Assembly (NCBI RefSeq): GCF_001571385.1
Contig: NZ_BCNW01000001.1
Span: 1,984,001 to 2,048,000 of the forward strand
DNA length: 64,000 nt
Source of the DNA: Methanofollis ethanolicus
GTDB taxonomy: Archaea; Halobacteriota; Methanomicrobia; Methanomicrobiales; Methanofollaceae
Direction: 5' to 3'
A program made the translations under genes and the position numbers. The stretch's first letter is position 1. Each line of letters opens with the position of its first letter. Under the pieces are notes generated by a model. It saw only the letters and a list, made by a program, of their open reading frames with translations, made no database searches and was not told the DNA's origin. Shown here piece by piece: positions 33,292 through 40,546 of the stretch.

Positions 33292-34146
33292 ATGACCGGA
33301 CGTGAACTCAGGGAATCCTGCATCGCATACATCGCCGACCGGCGCTGTCCGGACGGCGGCTACTGTTTCTACCGCCTGAACGAACCGAACGCCGCGGACA
33401 CCTTCTTCGCCCTCGACATCCTCCGCCTCTTCGGGGCGGTGGACGCCGATCCGGCGACCGCCCGCTGGCTGCTCTCCCGCCAGCAGGACGACGGACGGTA
33501 CCCGGTCTTCGAGACCGGGTATTATGCCCTCCTCGCCCTCGGTATCCTCAGGACCCCGCCCCGTTATGACCCCGCCCCCTGGGTCAGGTCGGTCGTGCCC
33601 CCGGCGCCGGGGGCGGAGAGGCCGGTCGAGTCGGAGAGCGCTCTCCACCGCCCGTACCTCTATGCACGCCTCTGCCGCCACACCGGCATCAGGATCGCTC
33701 CTGCCGTCAGGGTAGGCCTGCTCGCCGCGGTCCATGCCTCCCGCACGCCAGAAGGCGGTCACGCCACCCTCGTCGAGGCCTCTCAGGCCCTTGCCATCCG
33801 CGCCGCAGTCGGTGCCCCTGTCTGCGGAGACGGTGCGGCGGCGTTCCTCCAGAGGTGCACGCACCCGGAGTACGGCTACGTGAACGTGCCCGGCACCTCG
33901 CCCGCCTACCTGGAGCACGTCGCCGCCGGCGTCGCCGCGGCGCGGCTTCTGGAGGTCACACCCTCGCCGGCGGCCGGGCCCTTTGTCCTCAAGTGCCTGA
34001 CACCCGCGGGGGGTTTTGCCCGCTCGGTCTTTGGCGGCACGGCGACCCTGGAGACGACATGGACGGCGGTCAGGATCCTTCGACTCATCGACACCGGCCA
34101 CGATTCCTTGCGCGTCTCCGATGAAAAACGGATGGGTGTCCTGTAA
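33292..34146 (+). CDS. Alpha-toroid (prenyltransferase/terpene cyclase-like) protein under fluoride control
   Basis: The 284-aa product consists of helical-hairpin repeats with GG-F/Y turns: CPDGGYCFYRLNEPNAADTF, DDGRYPVFETGYYALLALGI, PEGGHATLVEASQALAIRA, EYGYVNVPGTSPAYLEHV and GGFARSVFGGTATLETTW. This is the pattern of prenyltransferase-beta and squalene-cyclase-like alpha/alpha toroids. The DxDD motif of cyclases and the complete zinc ligands of protein prenyltransferases are not evident, so catalysis is unproven. It stands directly behind a fluoride riboswitch and upstream of the crcB operon, so its expression should rise with fluoride. A role in membrane lipid or protein modification during fluoride stress is conjecture. 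Confidence 0.75.
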   Translation: MTGRELRESCIAYIADRRCPDGGYCFYRLNEPNAADTFFALDILRLFGAVDADPATARWLLSRQQDDGRYPVFETGYYALLALGILRTPPRYDPAPWVRSVVPPAPGAERPVESESALHRPYLYARLCRHTGIRIAPAVRVGLLAAVHASRTPEGGHATLVEASQALAIRAAVGAPVCGDGAAAFLQRCTHPEYGYVNVPGTSPAYLEHVAAGVAAARLLEVTPSPAAGPFVLKCLTPAGGFARSVFGGTATLETTWTAVRILRLIDTGHDSLRVSDEKRMGVL

Positions 34147-34180
34147 CATCCCGGGAGATGCTCCAAACAGCACATATTCC

Positions 34181-34190
34181 CTTATATCCG
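34181..34190 (+). promoter_or_regulatory. TATA box of the crcB operon
   Basis: CTTATATCCG lies about 25 nt before the riboswitch, placing the transcription start close to its first helix. Confidence 0.55.
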
Positions 34191-34208
34191 CGAGAAGTAC
34201 AGTTATTC

Positions 34209-34258
34209 AGGCGATGACGTCCGCCATCAACCGCCCCGTTCGGGACTGATGACGTCTA
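34209..34258 (+). promoter_or_regulatory. Fluoride riboswitch 2
   Basis: GGCGATGACGTCCGCCATCA, followed by ACCGCCCCGTTCGGGACTGA and TGACGTC, matches the fluoride-sensing crcB motif. P1 is GACGTC/GACGTC, P2 GGCG/CGCC, with a C-rich/G-rich pseudoknot stem. Some 160 nt separate it from the crcB start, enough for a termination-type expression platform. Confidence 0.9.
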
Positions 34259-34419
34259 TTTTCCGCCGGACGGACGTGCAATGCCATGGGACACCATTAC
34301 ACCTCTAGCTCTTCATGTAGCTGTGGGTCCGTCCGGCAGAGGGCGAAGGGATTCGCCCGGGTTTTAACATGACCGATCCTCATGCGGGCTGAATCTCTCC
34401 GCCCGGAGGACCACGAGAG
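34259..34419 (+). promoter_or_regulatory. Leader/expression platform of crcB
   Basis: This leader contains a CCGCCGGACGGAC segment that can pair with GTCCGTCCGGC near 34326-34336. It also contains GGGCGAAGGGATTCGCCC (34340-34357), a stable hairpin followed by GGGTTTTAAC. Such a structure could terminate transcription when fluoride is absent. Confidence 0.45.
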
Positions 34420-34803
34420 ATGCAAGCATGGATCATTGTGGGCATCGGCGGATTTGTCGGTGCCGTACTCAGATATTTCACCAGCGGGTGGCTGCAGGGG
34501 AGCGTCAGCACTTTCCCCATCGGCACCCTGGGGGTGAATGTGATCGGTAGTTTTCTTCTCGGTTTGGTCATGTACCTCTCCGAGTATGGGGGCGTCTTTG
34601 ACGGCGAAACCAGGATTTTCCTGACTCTCGGCGTTCTCGGGGCGTTCACGACAATGTCGACGTTCGGCTATGAATCGTTCCGCCTCCTGGAAAACCACGA
34701 GTTCGGGTTCTTCGCTCTGAACGTGTTCGCCACCTCGGTCCTGGTCGTTCTGGCCGTCTTTGCAGGGAAAGTGACGGCGGGCTACCTGGAGGCATCGCTA
34801 TGA
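34420..34803 (+). CDS. crcB: Fluoride ion channel CrcB/FluC
   Basis: The 127-aa product has four membrane segments and the Fluc signature residues: GGFVGAVLRYF near the start, GTLGVNVIGSFLLGL (the conserved Asn), and LGVLGAFTTMSTFGYESF (the conserved Phe and Thr residues around the central sodium). Fluc channels are dual-topology dimers that let F- leave the cell. A fluoride riboswitch upstream fixes its job in fluoride resistance. The DUF190 gene begins inside its stop codon (ATGA). Confidence 0.93.
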   Translation: MQAWIIVGIGGFVGAVLRYFTSGWLQGSVSTFPIGTLGVNVIGSFLLGLVMYLSEYGGVFDGETRIFLTLGVLGAFTTMSTFGYESFRLLENHEFGFFALNVFATSVLVVLAVFAGKVTAGYLEASL

Positions 34804-35153
34804 AACTGGGAAAAAATGCACAGGCCGTGCTTCTCCGGATCTATATCGGGGAATCTGACCGGTATGAGGGAAAACTCCTCTATCGTTATCTCGTTGAATT
34901 GCTCAGAAAAGAAGGATTTTATGGCGTGACCGTGCTGCGCGGGATCACGGGATTTGGCAAGACGAGCCTGATCCATACGGCCTCGATCCTCCGGCTTTCC
35001 ACTGACCTCCCGGTCGTCGTGGAGGTCGTGGACTCGAGAGAGAAGATCGAGGAGATCAAACCGGTCCTGGAAAAGATCATCGATGGCGGTCTGGTCACCG
35101 AGGAAGAGGTGACGGTCTGTTTCTACCACGGTGATGACGAGGAAAAAGAGTGA
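34800..35153 (+). CDS. DUF190 protein, crcB partner
   Basis: The 117-aa product has the DUF190 pattern: LLRIYIGESDRYEGKLLYRY, GFYGVTVLRGITGFG, and DLPVVVEVVDSREKIEEIKP. DUF190 proteins have a PII-like ferredoxin fold and often accompany CrcB channels. They may regulate or sense for the channel, but their function is not established. The ATGA overlap with crcB shows the two are co-translated and under the same riboswitch. Confidence 0.88.
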   Translation: MKLGKNAQAVLLRIYIGESDRYEGKLLYRYLVELLRKEGFYGVTVLRGITGFGKTSLIHTASILRLSTDLPVVVEVVDSREKIEEIKPVLEKIIDGGLVTEEEVTVCFYHGDDEEKE

Positions 35154-35534
35154 TCTTCAGGTACGGGAAAAGATCCTGCTCCCGCAGACTCTTCCCGGAT
35201 CCTATCTCCCTGAAAGGCTGCCGACCGTGCGAAACGGCACTCGCCGGCGTGTCTGTTCCGGGACCTGAAGAGATTCTTTTCTCATCTCTGATGCAGTGGG
35301 TGTGCCTGCCGATTCCGTATCCCCCTATCGCTGTGGAGAGCAGGGGGCAGCAGTCCCTGTAAATCCCACCAGGGAATTGATCTTTACAGAGATGGGGATA
35401 CAGAATATATCCCTCCCATCACCAGATGGTTGTCCGACCCGTGTACTGCACTGCTGGCAGAGGGTGTCGCCAGCACCGTACTTCTGGGAATAAATATTGT
35501 TTTGATCTCTTGGGGTCATAGGAGAGGTTTGACA
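35154..35534. other. Intergenic region after DUF190
   Basis: About 380 bases with no recognised gene or repeat. A TATA-like AATAAATATTG lies near 35489-35499 and should drive the ABC transporter with a short leader. Confidence 0.4.
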
Positions 35535-35582
35535 ATGGACAGGATAGACGCACGGGACGACGCGTCAGGGGTGCGACGATGA
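35535..35582 (+). CDS. 15-codon upstream frame coupled to the ABC ATPase
   Basis: ATGGACAGGATAGACGCACG begins a 15-codon frame (MDRIDARDDASGVRR) after GGAGAGGTTTGACA. Its stop codon overlaps the ATPase start codon (ATGA at 35579). It may couple translation or act as a leader peptide. A chance frame is also possible. Confidence 0.35.
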   Translation: MDRIDARDDASGVRR

Positions 35583-36505
35583 CCGGCGCCATCGAGGCGG
35601 TGGACCTGCAAAAGACCTTCGGGGATATCAAGGCGGTCGATGGCGTCTCTTTTTTCGTCCGTGAAGGAGAAATCTTTGGTTTCCTCGGCCCGAACGGCGC
35701 CGGCAAGACGACGACGGTCAGGATGCTCACCGGGGTGATCAGGCCGGACGGCGGGTCGGCCCGGGTCCTGGGGCACGATATCGTCAGGGCGCCGGTGCGG
35801 GCGAAACAGGGGTTCGGCGTCGTGCCCGAGACCGCAAACGCCTATGCCGACCTCACCGCCCGGCAGAACCTGATGCTCATGGCCGAACTCTACGGCCTCG
35901 ACCGCCCGGTCGCCGAAGAGCGGGCGGCGGCGCTGCTCGCCGACCTCGGCCTCTTCGAGCGGCGGGACTCGAAGGTGCAGGGGTTCTCGAAGGGGATGAA
36001 ACAGCGGCTCATCCTGGCGATGGCCCTCCTGCACGAGCCCGACCTCCTCTTCCTCGACGAACCGACGAGCGGCCTCGACGTCCAGAGCACGCACCTGATC
36101 CTCTCGATGCTGCGCGACCTCAACGCTGCCGGGACGACGATCTTCCTCACCACCCACAACATGGACGAGGCGAACCGCCTCTGCGACCGGGTGGCGATCA
36201 TGCGCACGGGCCGGATCGTCGCCCTCGACGCCCCGGACCGCCTGAAGATGGCGATCGAGCGTCTCCACACCGTCGAGGTGAGTTTTGACGGTCGGGTGGA
36301 GGCGGGCGCCCTTGCCGCCCTGGCCGGGATCGTCTCTGCCGACCGGGAAGGGGACCGGTGGATGGTCTCCACCGCGGACGTGGACGCCGCCGTGCGCGCC
36401 CTCGTCGAGTTCGCCGGGGCAGAGGGCCTGCGGATCCAGCGCCTGAACACCCCGGCGCCGACCCTGGACGAGGCATTCCTCAGGCTGACGGAGGGGACGG
36501 GATGA
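35579..36505 (+). CDS. ABC transporter ATP-binding protein (ABC-2 exporter type)
   Basis: The 308-aa product has Walker A GPNGAGKTTTVRML, the signature GFSKGMKQRL, Walker B DLLFLDEPTSGLD and the switch His in LTTHNMD. A C-terminal extension of about 80 residues (VEVSFDGRVEAGALAAL...) is typical of drug- and lipid-exporter ATPases. It pairs with the permease that overlaps its stop codon. The substrate is unknown. The gene pair runs convergent to the arsR gene, and codon use is strikingly GC-rich, like the ars operon. Confidence 0.9.
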   Translation: MTGAIEAVDLQKTFGDIKAVDGVSFFVREGEIFGFLGPNGAGKTTTVRMLTGVIRPDGGSARVLGHDIVRAPVRAKQGFGVVPETANAYADLTARQNLMLMAELYGLDRPVAEERAAALLADLGLFERRDSKVQGFSKGMKQRLILAMALLHEPDLLFLDEPTSGLDVQSTHLILSMLRDLNAAGTTIFLTTHNMDEANRLCDRVAIMRTGRIVALDAPDRLKMAIERLHTVEVSFDGRVEAGALAALAGIVSADREGDRWMVSTADVDAAVRALVEFAGAEGLRIQRLNTPAPTLDEAFLRLTEGTG

Positions 36506-37257
36506 ACCCGGAGCACCCGTTCGAGCAGATGCGCCGCGCCCTTGCGATCACAAAAAAGGACATCAGGATCTACTACGCGAAGGGACCGGTGATGATCTAT
36601 GGCCTCATCATGCCGCTCTTCCTCTTCCTCGCGTTCGCCGTCGGCAACCGGGGGTTCTCGGTGCCGTTTCTCGTCTCGGGTCTCCTTGCGATGACCCTCT
36701 TCTTCACCGCCACCGCCGTCTCGCCGGTGATCCAGCCCTGGGAGGCGCAGGCCCGGACGCTGGAGCGACTGATCGTCTGTCCGGTCACGATGGGGACGCT
36801 CATCGCCGGGGACATGCTGGCGTCGCTCATCTTCACCCTCGGCATCGCCGCCGTCACGGTCGGGATCGGGTGCGCCGCCGGGGCGGTGCCGGTCCACGCA
36901 GCGGTGCTCCTCGCCGGGATCGTCCTCGGGGGCGTCTGCTTCTCGGCGCTTGGCCTCCTCCTCTCGACGCCGCCGACGAACGTCCCGTCGAACATCATGA
37001 TGCTCTCGTCCCTGGTGAAGTTCCCGCTCATCTTCATCAGCGGTGTTTTCATCCCGGTGGAGGAACTCCCGCTCTGGGGGCAGGCGCTGGCCGTCTGCTC
37101 GCCGCTCACCTATTTCACCGATATCGCCCGCTACGCCCTGATGGGCACCCACACCTTCCCGGTGTTCGCCGATCTCGCCGCCCTTGCCGGGTTCGCCCTC
37201 CTCTTCGGCGGGGTCGCCATGGCCCTGCACGAGCGCACGGTCCAGGGGCGGATCTGA
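36502..37257 (+). CDS. ABC-2 type permease
   Basis: The 251-aa product has six membrane segments and the ABC-2 motif region: QARTLERLIVCPVTMGTLIA and LVKFPLIFISGVFIPVEELP, followed by SPLTYFTDIARYALMG. The start ATG overlaps the ATPase stop codon (ATGA), so the frame open further upstream is not used. Together with the ATPase it should form an exporter for a drug, lipid or glycan. Its stop codon lies 1 nt from that of the convergent arsR gene. Confidence 0.9.
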   Translation: MNPEHPFEQMRRALAITKKDIRIYYAKGPVMIYGLIMPLFLFLAFAVGNRGFSVPFLVSGLLAMTLFFTATAVSPVIQPWEAQARTLERLIVCPVTMGTLIAGDMLASLIFTLGIAAVTVGIGCAAGAVPVHAAVLLAGIVLGGVCFSALGLLLSTPPTNVPSNIMMLSSLVKFPLIFISGVFIPVEELPLWGQALAVCSPLTYFTDIARYALMGTHTFPVFADLAALAGFALLFGGVAMALHERTVQGRI

Positions 37258-37258
37258 T

Positions 37259-37627
37259 TCAGGTGCGGGGCGGCGCCCACCGCTCGCCCTCGCCGGTGAG
37301 GCGGTAGATGATCCAGTTGCCCTGCTGATCGCCCTGGATCAGTCCGGCTTTTTTGAGCACCGAGAGGTGGTAGGAGAGTTTGGAGTCGGCGATCTCGAGC
37401 ACCGCCTTGATCACGCAGACGCAGAGGGGCTGGACGGCGAGCATGGCGAGGATCTTCTGGCGGAAGGGGTCGGCGAGCGCCCGGTGGACGGCGCACCTCG
37501 CCGCGATCGCGGCGTGGTCGGGCAGACGTTCGATCAGCCCTTCGATGCCGCCGCACCGGCAGAGCGACGCTTCGATCTCCGAGGGGATGCCGCGGTATCC
37601 CTCTCCACAACACTTCTTCTCGTCCAC
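37259..37627 (-). CDS. arsR: ArsR-family transcriptional repressor
   Basis: The 122-aa product is a winged-helix protein with FRQKILAMLAVQPLCVCVIK and LEIADSKLSYHLSVLKKAGL, the recognition helix of ArsR/SmtB proteins, and a wing GNWIIYRL. CVC in the helix after the first strand corresponds to the Cys pair that binds As(III) in classical ArsR. Extra Cys pairs near the N-terminus (KKCCGEG, LCRCGG) may add to metal binding. It is divergent from the large arsenic-type operon. Operators of the form TTCA-N8-TGAA lie in the intergenic gap at 37649, 37718 and 37771, so autoregulation and operon control are likely. Confidence 0.9.
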   Translation of the reverse strand: MDEKKCCGEGYRGIPSEIEASLCRCGGIEGLIERLPDHAAIAARCAVHRALADPFRQKILAMLAVQPLCVCVIKAVLEIADSKLSYHLSVLKKAGLIQGDQQGNWIIYRLTGEGERWAPPRT

Positions 37628-37648
37628 GCTTGTTTCTCCTCCGATAGT

Positions 37649-37664
37649 TCAAACGATTATGAAA
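37649..37664. promoter_or_regulatory. ArsR operator candidate 1
   Basis: TTCAAACGATTATGAA has the TTCA-N8-TGAA form and sits 22 nt before the arsR start codon. It could mediate autorepression. Confidence 0.6.
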
Positions 37665-37717
37665 TGATGCCAGATATAGGGTTCGGTCAGGCGCGGGTCC
37701 TGCGCCGCCCTGCCTAT

Positions 37718-37733
37718 TTCAAAAATTAGTGAA
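37718..37733. promoter_or_regulatory. ArsR operator candidate 2
   Basis: TTCAAAAATTAGTGAA is in the same TTCA-N8-TGAA form, in the middle of the arsR/operon gap next to a CTATATAC TATA-like box (37742-37749). Confidence 0.55.
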
Positions 37734-37770
37734 ACCGCAACCTATATACACCGGCGCAGCCAATCGAAGA

Positions 37771-37786
37771 TTCAAACAAATTTGAA
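37771..37786. promoter_or_regulatory. ArsR operator candidate 3
   Basis: TTCAAACAAATTTGAA is an almost perfect palindrome placed just downstream of the TATA-like box and 11 nt before the first operon gene. Bound repressor should block initiation. Confidence 0.65.
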
Positions 37787-37796
37787 ACACTGCTAC

Positions 37797-37949
37797 ATGG
37801 TGATGAAATTGACTGAAAAAGATACGGTAAAGAAAGAAGGCGGGTTCCTCTCCCGCCTGCGCTCGATGGGCGGACAGGACTGCGGATGCGGCTGCTGCGG
37901 CGGCGTGAAGATCGTACCGAAAGAGAAGAAGGCCGAAGAGAAGGAGTAA
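37797..37949 (+). CDS. Small Cys-rich protein heading the arsenic-type operon
   Basis: The 50-aa product (MVMKLTEKDTVKKEGGFLSR...) contains a tight cluster DCGCGCCGG at residues 29-37 with four Cys, then a Lys/Glu-rich tail. The cluster could bind As(III) or a soft metal. It follows the ArsR operator directly. Internal ATG choices (residue 1 or 3) are both possible. I know no named family, but the context suggests a metalloid chaperone or buffer. Confidence 0.7.
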   Translation: MVMKLTEKDTVKKEGGFLSRLRSMGGQDCGCGCCGGVKIVPKEKKAEEKE

Positions 37950-37989
37950 GTGAGAGGGATGGGTCCGGGAACGGGACGGAGGGAGAGCG

Positions 37990-38916
37990 ACGGCGCTCAC
38001 TGAGACGCTTCTTGAAGCGGGCGGGTTCTTCGTCGTGATCGCCGGCGAACTGGTCATCCTCTTTGTCGGGGTCAGTTTCCTGGTCGGTCTGCTCCAGGCC
38101 TACATCCCGGAGGAGCGGATCAGGCGGACCCTGGCCGGACGGGGCGAAGGTGCCTCCACCGTCCTCGGCGGCGTCTTCGGGGCGCTCACGCCCTTCTGCT
38201 CCTGCTCCACGATCCCGATCCTGGTCGGTCTGCTCAACGCCGGGATCCCGTTCGCCGCCTGCATGGCCTTCCTGCTCGCCTCGCCCCTCTTAAACCCGGT
38301 GATCCTCTCCCTCCTGGCCGCCCTCATCGGCCCGGTGCCGACGGCGATGTACGCCGTCATCACCTTCTGCGCCGCCCTCGTGCTCGCCACCCTCCTGGGG
38401 CGGCTCGGGTTTGCGCGATACGTGAAGGAGGTGACCGTCGAGGGGATGGCGGCGGCGCCGGCGTGCGGGTGCGAGGGGGGCACCTTTGCGGAGCGTCACG
38501 GCCCGCGGTTCTCCGCCGCCCTGCACTTCGCCGTCTCGCTCTTCCGCCAGGTCTTCCCGTACCTCGTCCTCGGCGCCGCCATCGGGGCCTTCATCTACGG
38601 TTTCGTCCCGGCCGACCTCATCGTCTCGGTCGCCGGGCCTGACAACCCCCTCGCCATCCCGGCCGCCGCCCTGATCGGCATACCAATGTATATCAGGGCT
38701 GAGACGATCATCCCGATCAGCGCCGTCCTCCTCCAGAAGGGGATGGGCGCCGGGGCGGTGATGGCCCTGATCATCGGCGGCGCCGGGGCGAGCATCCCGG
38801 AGATCACGCTGCTCTCGGCGATCTTCGAGCGGCGCCTGGTGGCGGCCTTCGTCGTCACCGTGCTCGGGATCGCCGTCCTTGCCGGGTTTGCCTTCGGCGT
38901 CATGCTCCCGGCATAA
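37990..38916 (+). CDS. ArsP-like permease (PF03773 type), first copy, probable ACG start
   Basis: About 308 aa with eight or so membrane segments. ALTPFCSCSTIPILVGL (near residues 66-82) matches the Cys-rich motif of ArsP/YraQ permeases; ArsP exports trivalent organoarsenicals. The coding sequence clearly continues upstream of the first GTG at 38035: TALTETLLEAGGFFVVIAGE reads as the missing N-terminus. No ATG, GTG or TTG occurs between the upstream stop at 37951 and that GTG. An ACG at 37990 sits 7 nt after GGAGGG (37978-37983), an ideal Shine-Dalgarno spacing. If ACG is not used, the protein begins at 38035 and loses 15 residues. Confidence 0.8.
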   Translation, partial: TALTETLLEAGGFFVVIAGELVILFVGVSFLVGLLQAYIPEERIRRTLAGRGEGASTVLGGVFGALTPFCSCSTIPILVGLLNAGIPFAACMAFLLASPLLNPVILSLLAALIGPVPTAMYAVITFCAALVLATLLGRLGFARYVKEVTVEGMAAAPACGCEGGTFAERHGPRFSAALHFAVSLFRQVFPYLVLGAAIGAFIYGFVPADLIVSVAGPDNPLAIPAAALIGIPMYIRAETIIPISAVLLQKGMGAGAVMALIIGGAGASIPEITLLSAIFERRLVAAFVVTVLGIAVLAGFAFGVMLPA

Positions 38917-38968
38917 ATGAGAAGGAACACACCACACCTCAAACACCAACAGCACAAGAGAGAAGATC

Positions 38969-40042
38969 ATGATAGACATCCTCATTGGCTCGCTCCTCAT
39001 GGGCTGGGAGACCCTGCTCGGCTACCTGGCCGAGCACGTCATCACCTGCCTGGTCCCGGCGTTCTTCATCGCCGGCGCCATTGCGGCGTTCATCAAGAAG
39101 GAGGCGATCCTCAAATACTTCAGCCCGGACGCGAAGAAGAGCGTCGCCTACGGCCTCGCCTCGGTCTCAGGGACGGTGCTCGCCGTCTGCTCCTGCACGA
39201 TCCTGCCGATGTTCGCCGGGCTCTTCAAGCGGGGCAGCGGCATCGGGCCGGCGACGACCTTCCTGTACGCCGGACCGGCGATCAACATCCTGGCGATCGT
39301 CTATACGGCAAAGGTGCTCGGCTTCGACCTGGGGCTGGCGCGGGCGGTCTTTGCAATTATCCTGGCGATCGTCATCGGTCTTGTCATGGCCACCCTCTTC
39401 CGCTCCCACGATGTCGAGACGCGGAAGAAGATGGCGGCGACGCCGCAGGTGCCCGCCGGCGGCGGGGAGGAGCGCCCCCGCTGGGTCGTCCCGGCGTTCT
39501 TCGTCATGCTGGTCGGGATCCTGATCGCCGGCACCGCCCAGGCCGACTGGATGATCAAGTTCCCGGTCATCTACGCCCTCACCCTGGGCACGGCCTACCT
39601 CCTCATCTACTTCTTCGAGCGTGACGAGGTGACCGAGTGGGGCTGGGAGACCTGGGACCTGACGAAGAAGATCTTCCCGATCCTGATCATCGGCACCTTC
39701 GCCCTCGGCATGCTCGCCTACTTCCTCCCGCCCGAGACCTTCGGCCCCTTCTTCGGGACGAACTCCCTCCAGTCGACCCTGCTCGCCTCGATCGTCGGGA
39801 CGATCCTGTACATGCCCACGCTCCTCGAGGTGCCGGTGATCGGCACCACCTTCGGCTACACCTCGGGCGTGATGGCCGGCGGCCCGGCGCTCGCCCTCCT
39901 CCTCTCCGGACCGAGCGTGAGTCTGCCCTCGCTCCTGGTGATCTCCCGGATCATGGGGCCGAAGAAGACCATCGTCTATGCAGTGCTCGTGATCGTCTTC
40001 TCGGCCCTCGCTGGGTTCGCGTACGGCCTGATCCTGGGGTGA
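38969..40042 (+). CDS. ArsP-like permease (PF03773 type), second copy
   Basis: The 357-aa product has about ten membrane segments, and VLAVCSCTILPMFAGLFKRG carries the CSC motif of the family. YAGPAINILAIVYTAKV and LLEVPVIGTTFGYTSGVMAG are the pore-lining repeat halves. It is a more distant paralogue of the permease upstream; the two may form a complex or handle different arsenic species. The ribosome-binding site (GAGAGAAGATC) precedes the ATG well. It lies 52 nt after the first permease. Confidence 0.85.
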   Translation: MIDILIGSLLMGWETLLGYLAEHVITCLVPAFFIAGAIAAFIKKEAILKYFSPDAKKSVAYGLASVSGTVLAVCSCTILPMFAGLFKRGSGIGPATTFLYAGPAINILAIVYTAKVLGFDLGLARAVFAIILAIVIGLVMATLFRSHDVETRKKMAATPQVPAGGGEERPRWVVPAFFVMLVGILIAGTAQADWMIKFPVIYALTLGTAYLLIYFFERDEVTEWGWETWDLTKKIFPILIIGTFALGMLAYFLPPETFGPFFGTNSLQSTLLASIVGTILYMPTLLEVPVIGTTFGYTSGVMAGGPALALLLSGPSVSLPSLLVISRIMGPKKTIVYAVLVIVFSALAGFAYGLILG

Positions 40043-40049
40043 ACAATAC

Positions 40050-40310
40050 ATGGCAGAACGAACAAAACCGTGCTGCGCCGCCGAGGCGATGCGGCGGATC
40101 AGGCAGATCGAGGTCGGCGGGATCGTCGTCGGCCTGGCCATGCTCGACGACGCCATCGACGAGGTGCGGGATATGCACCTCGCCGGCGCCGACGCCATCG
40201 CCGACGAACTCATGAAACAGATCACGATCTACAACTACGTACCCCGCGCGGCCGAAGCGGCCTACCGGACGGCCCTGCTCAGGGAGTACGAGAAAAAGGT
40301 GAAACCATGA
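40050..40310 (+). CDS. Conserved-looking 86-aa protein of the arsenic-type operon
   Basis: The product has a CC pair near its start (TKPCCAAEAMRRI) followed by predicted helices, and the end KQITIYNYVPRAAEAAYRTA resembles small proteins I recall beside permease/thioredoxin genes in other methanogens. It overlaps the thioredoxin-like start by 4 nt (ATGA), so it is co-translated. The function is unknown. A role in delivering metalloid or electrons between permease and thioredoxin would fit the CC pair. Confidence 0.75.
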   Translation: MAERTKPCCAAEAMRRIRQIEVGGIVVGLAMLDDAIDEVRDMHLAGADAIADELMKQITIYNYVPRAAEAAYRTALLREYEKKVKP

Positions 40311-40546
40311 AGATTGAAATCCTTGGAACCGGATGCATGAAATGCAAACGCCTGGCAAAGAACGTCGAATCTGCGGTCGCGGAACTCGGGATCTCCGCCG
40401 AGATCGAGAAGGTGGAGGATATCACCGCCATCATGGATAAGGGCGTGATGCTGACCCCGGCACTGATTGTCGACGGCGAACTGCGGGTCTCTGGCCGGGT
40501 GGCCGACGTGAAAGAGATCAAGGAGATCCTGCAGGGGGTGATCTGA
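40307..40546 (+). CDS. Thioredoxin-like small redox protein
   Basis: The 79-aa product contains the redox-active GCMKCKRLAKN pair (CxxC) and a typical short glutaredoxin/thioredoxin fold with TPALIVDGELRVSGR. It belongs to the redox-active disulfide protein 2 type frequently found with PF03773 permeases. It probably passes electrons to arsenic or sulfur chemistry in this operon. The gene ends with a stop codon TGA that lies within the ribosome-binding region of the next gene, in the same frame. Confidence 0.85.
   Translation: MKIEILGTGCMKCKRLAKNVESAVAELGISAEIEKVEDITAIMDKGVMLTPALIVDGELRVSGRVADVKEIKEILQGVI

Noticed and set aside
40544-40546. TGA read as selenocysteine joining thioredoxin-like and DGC proteins
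   Set aside because: Selenocysteine use is known in Methanococcales and a few other archaea but not expected here, and a strong ribosome-binding site precedes the downstream gene; no SECIS-like hairpin was noticed.
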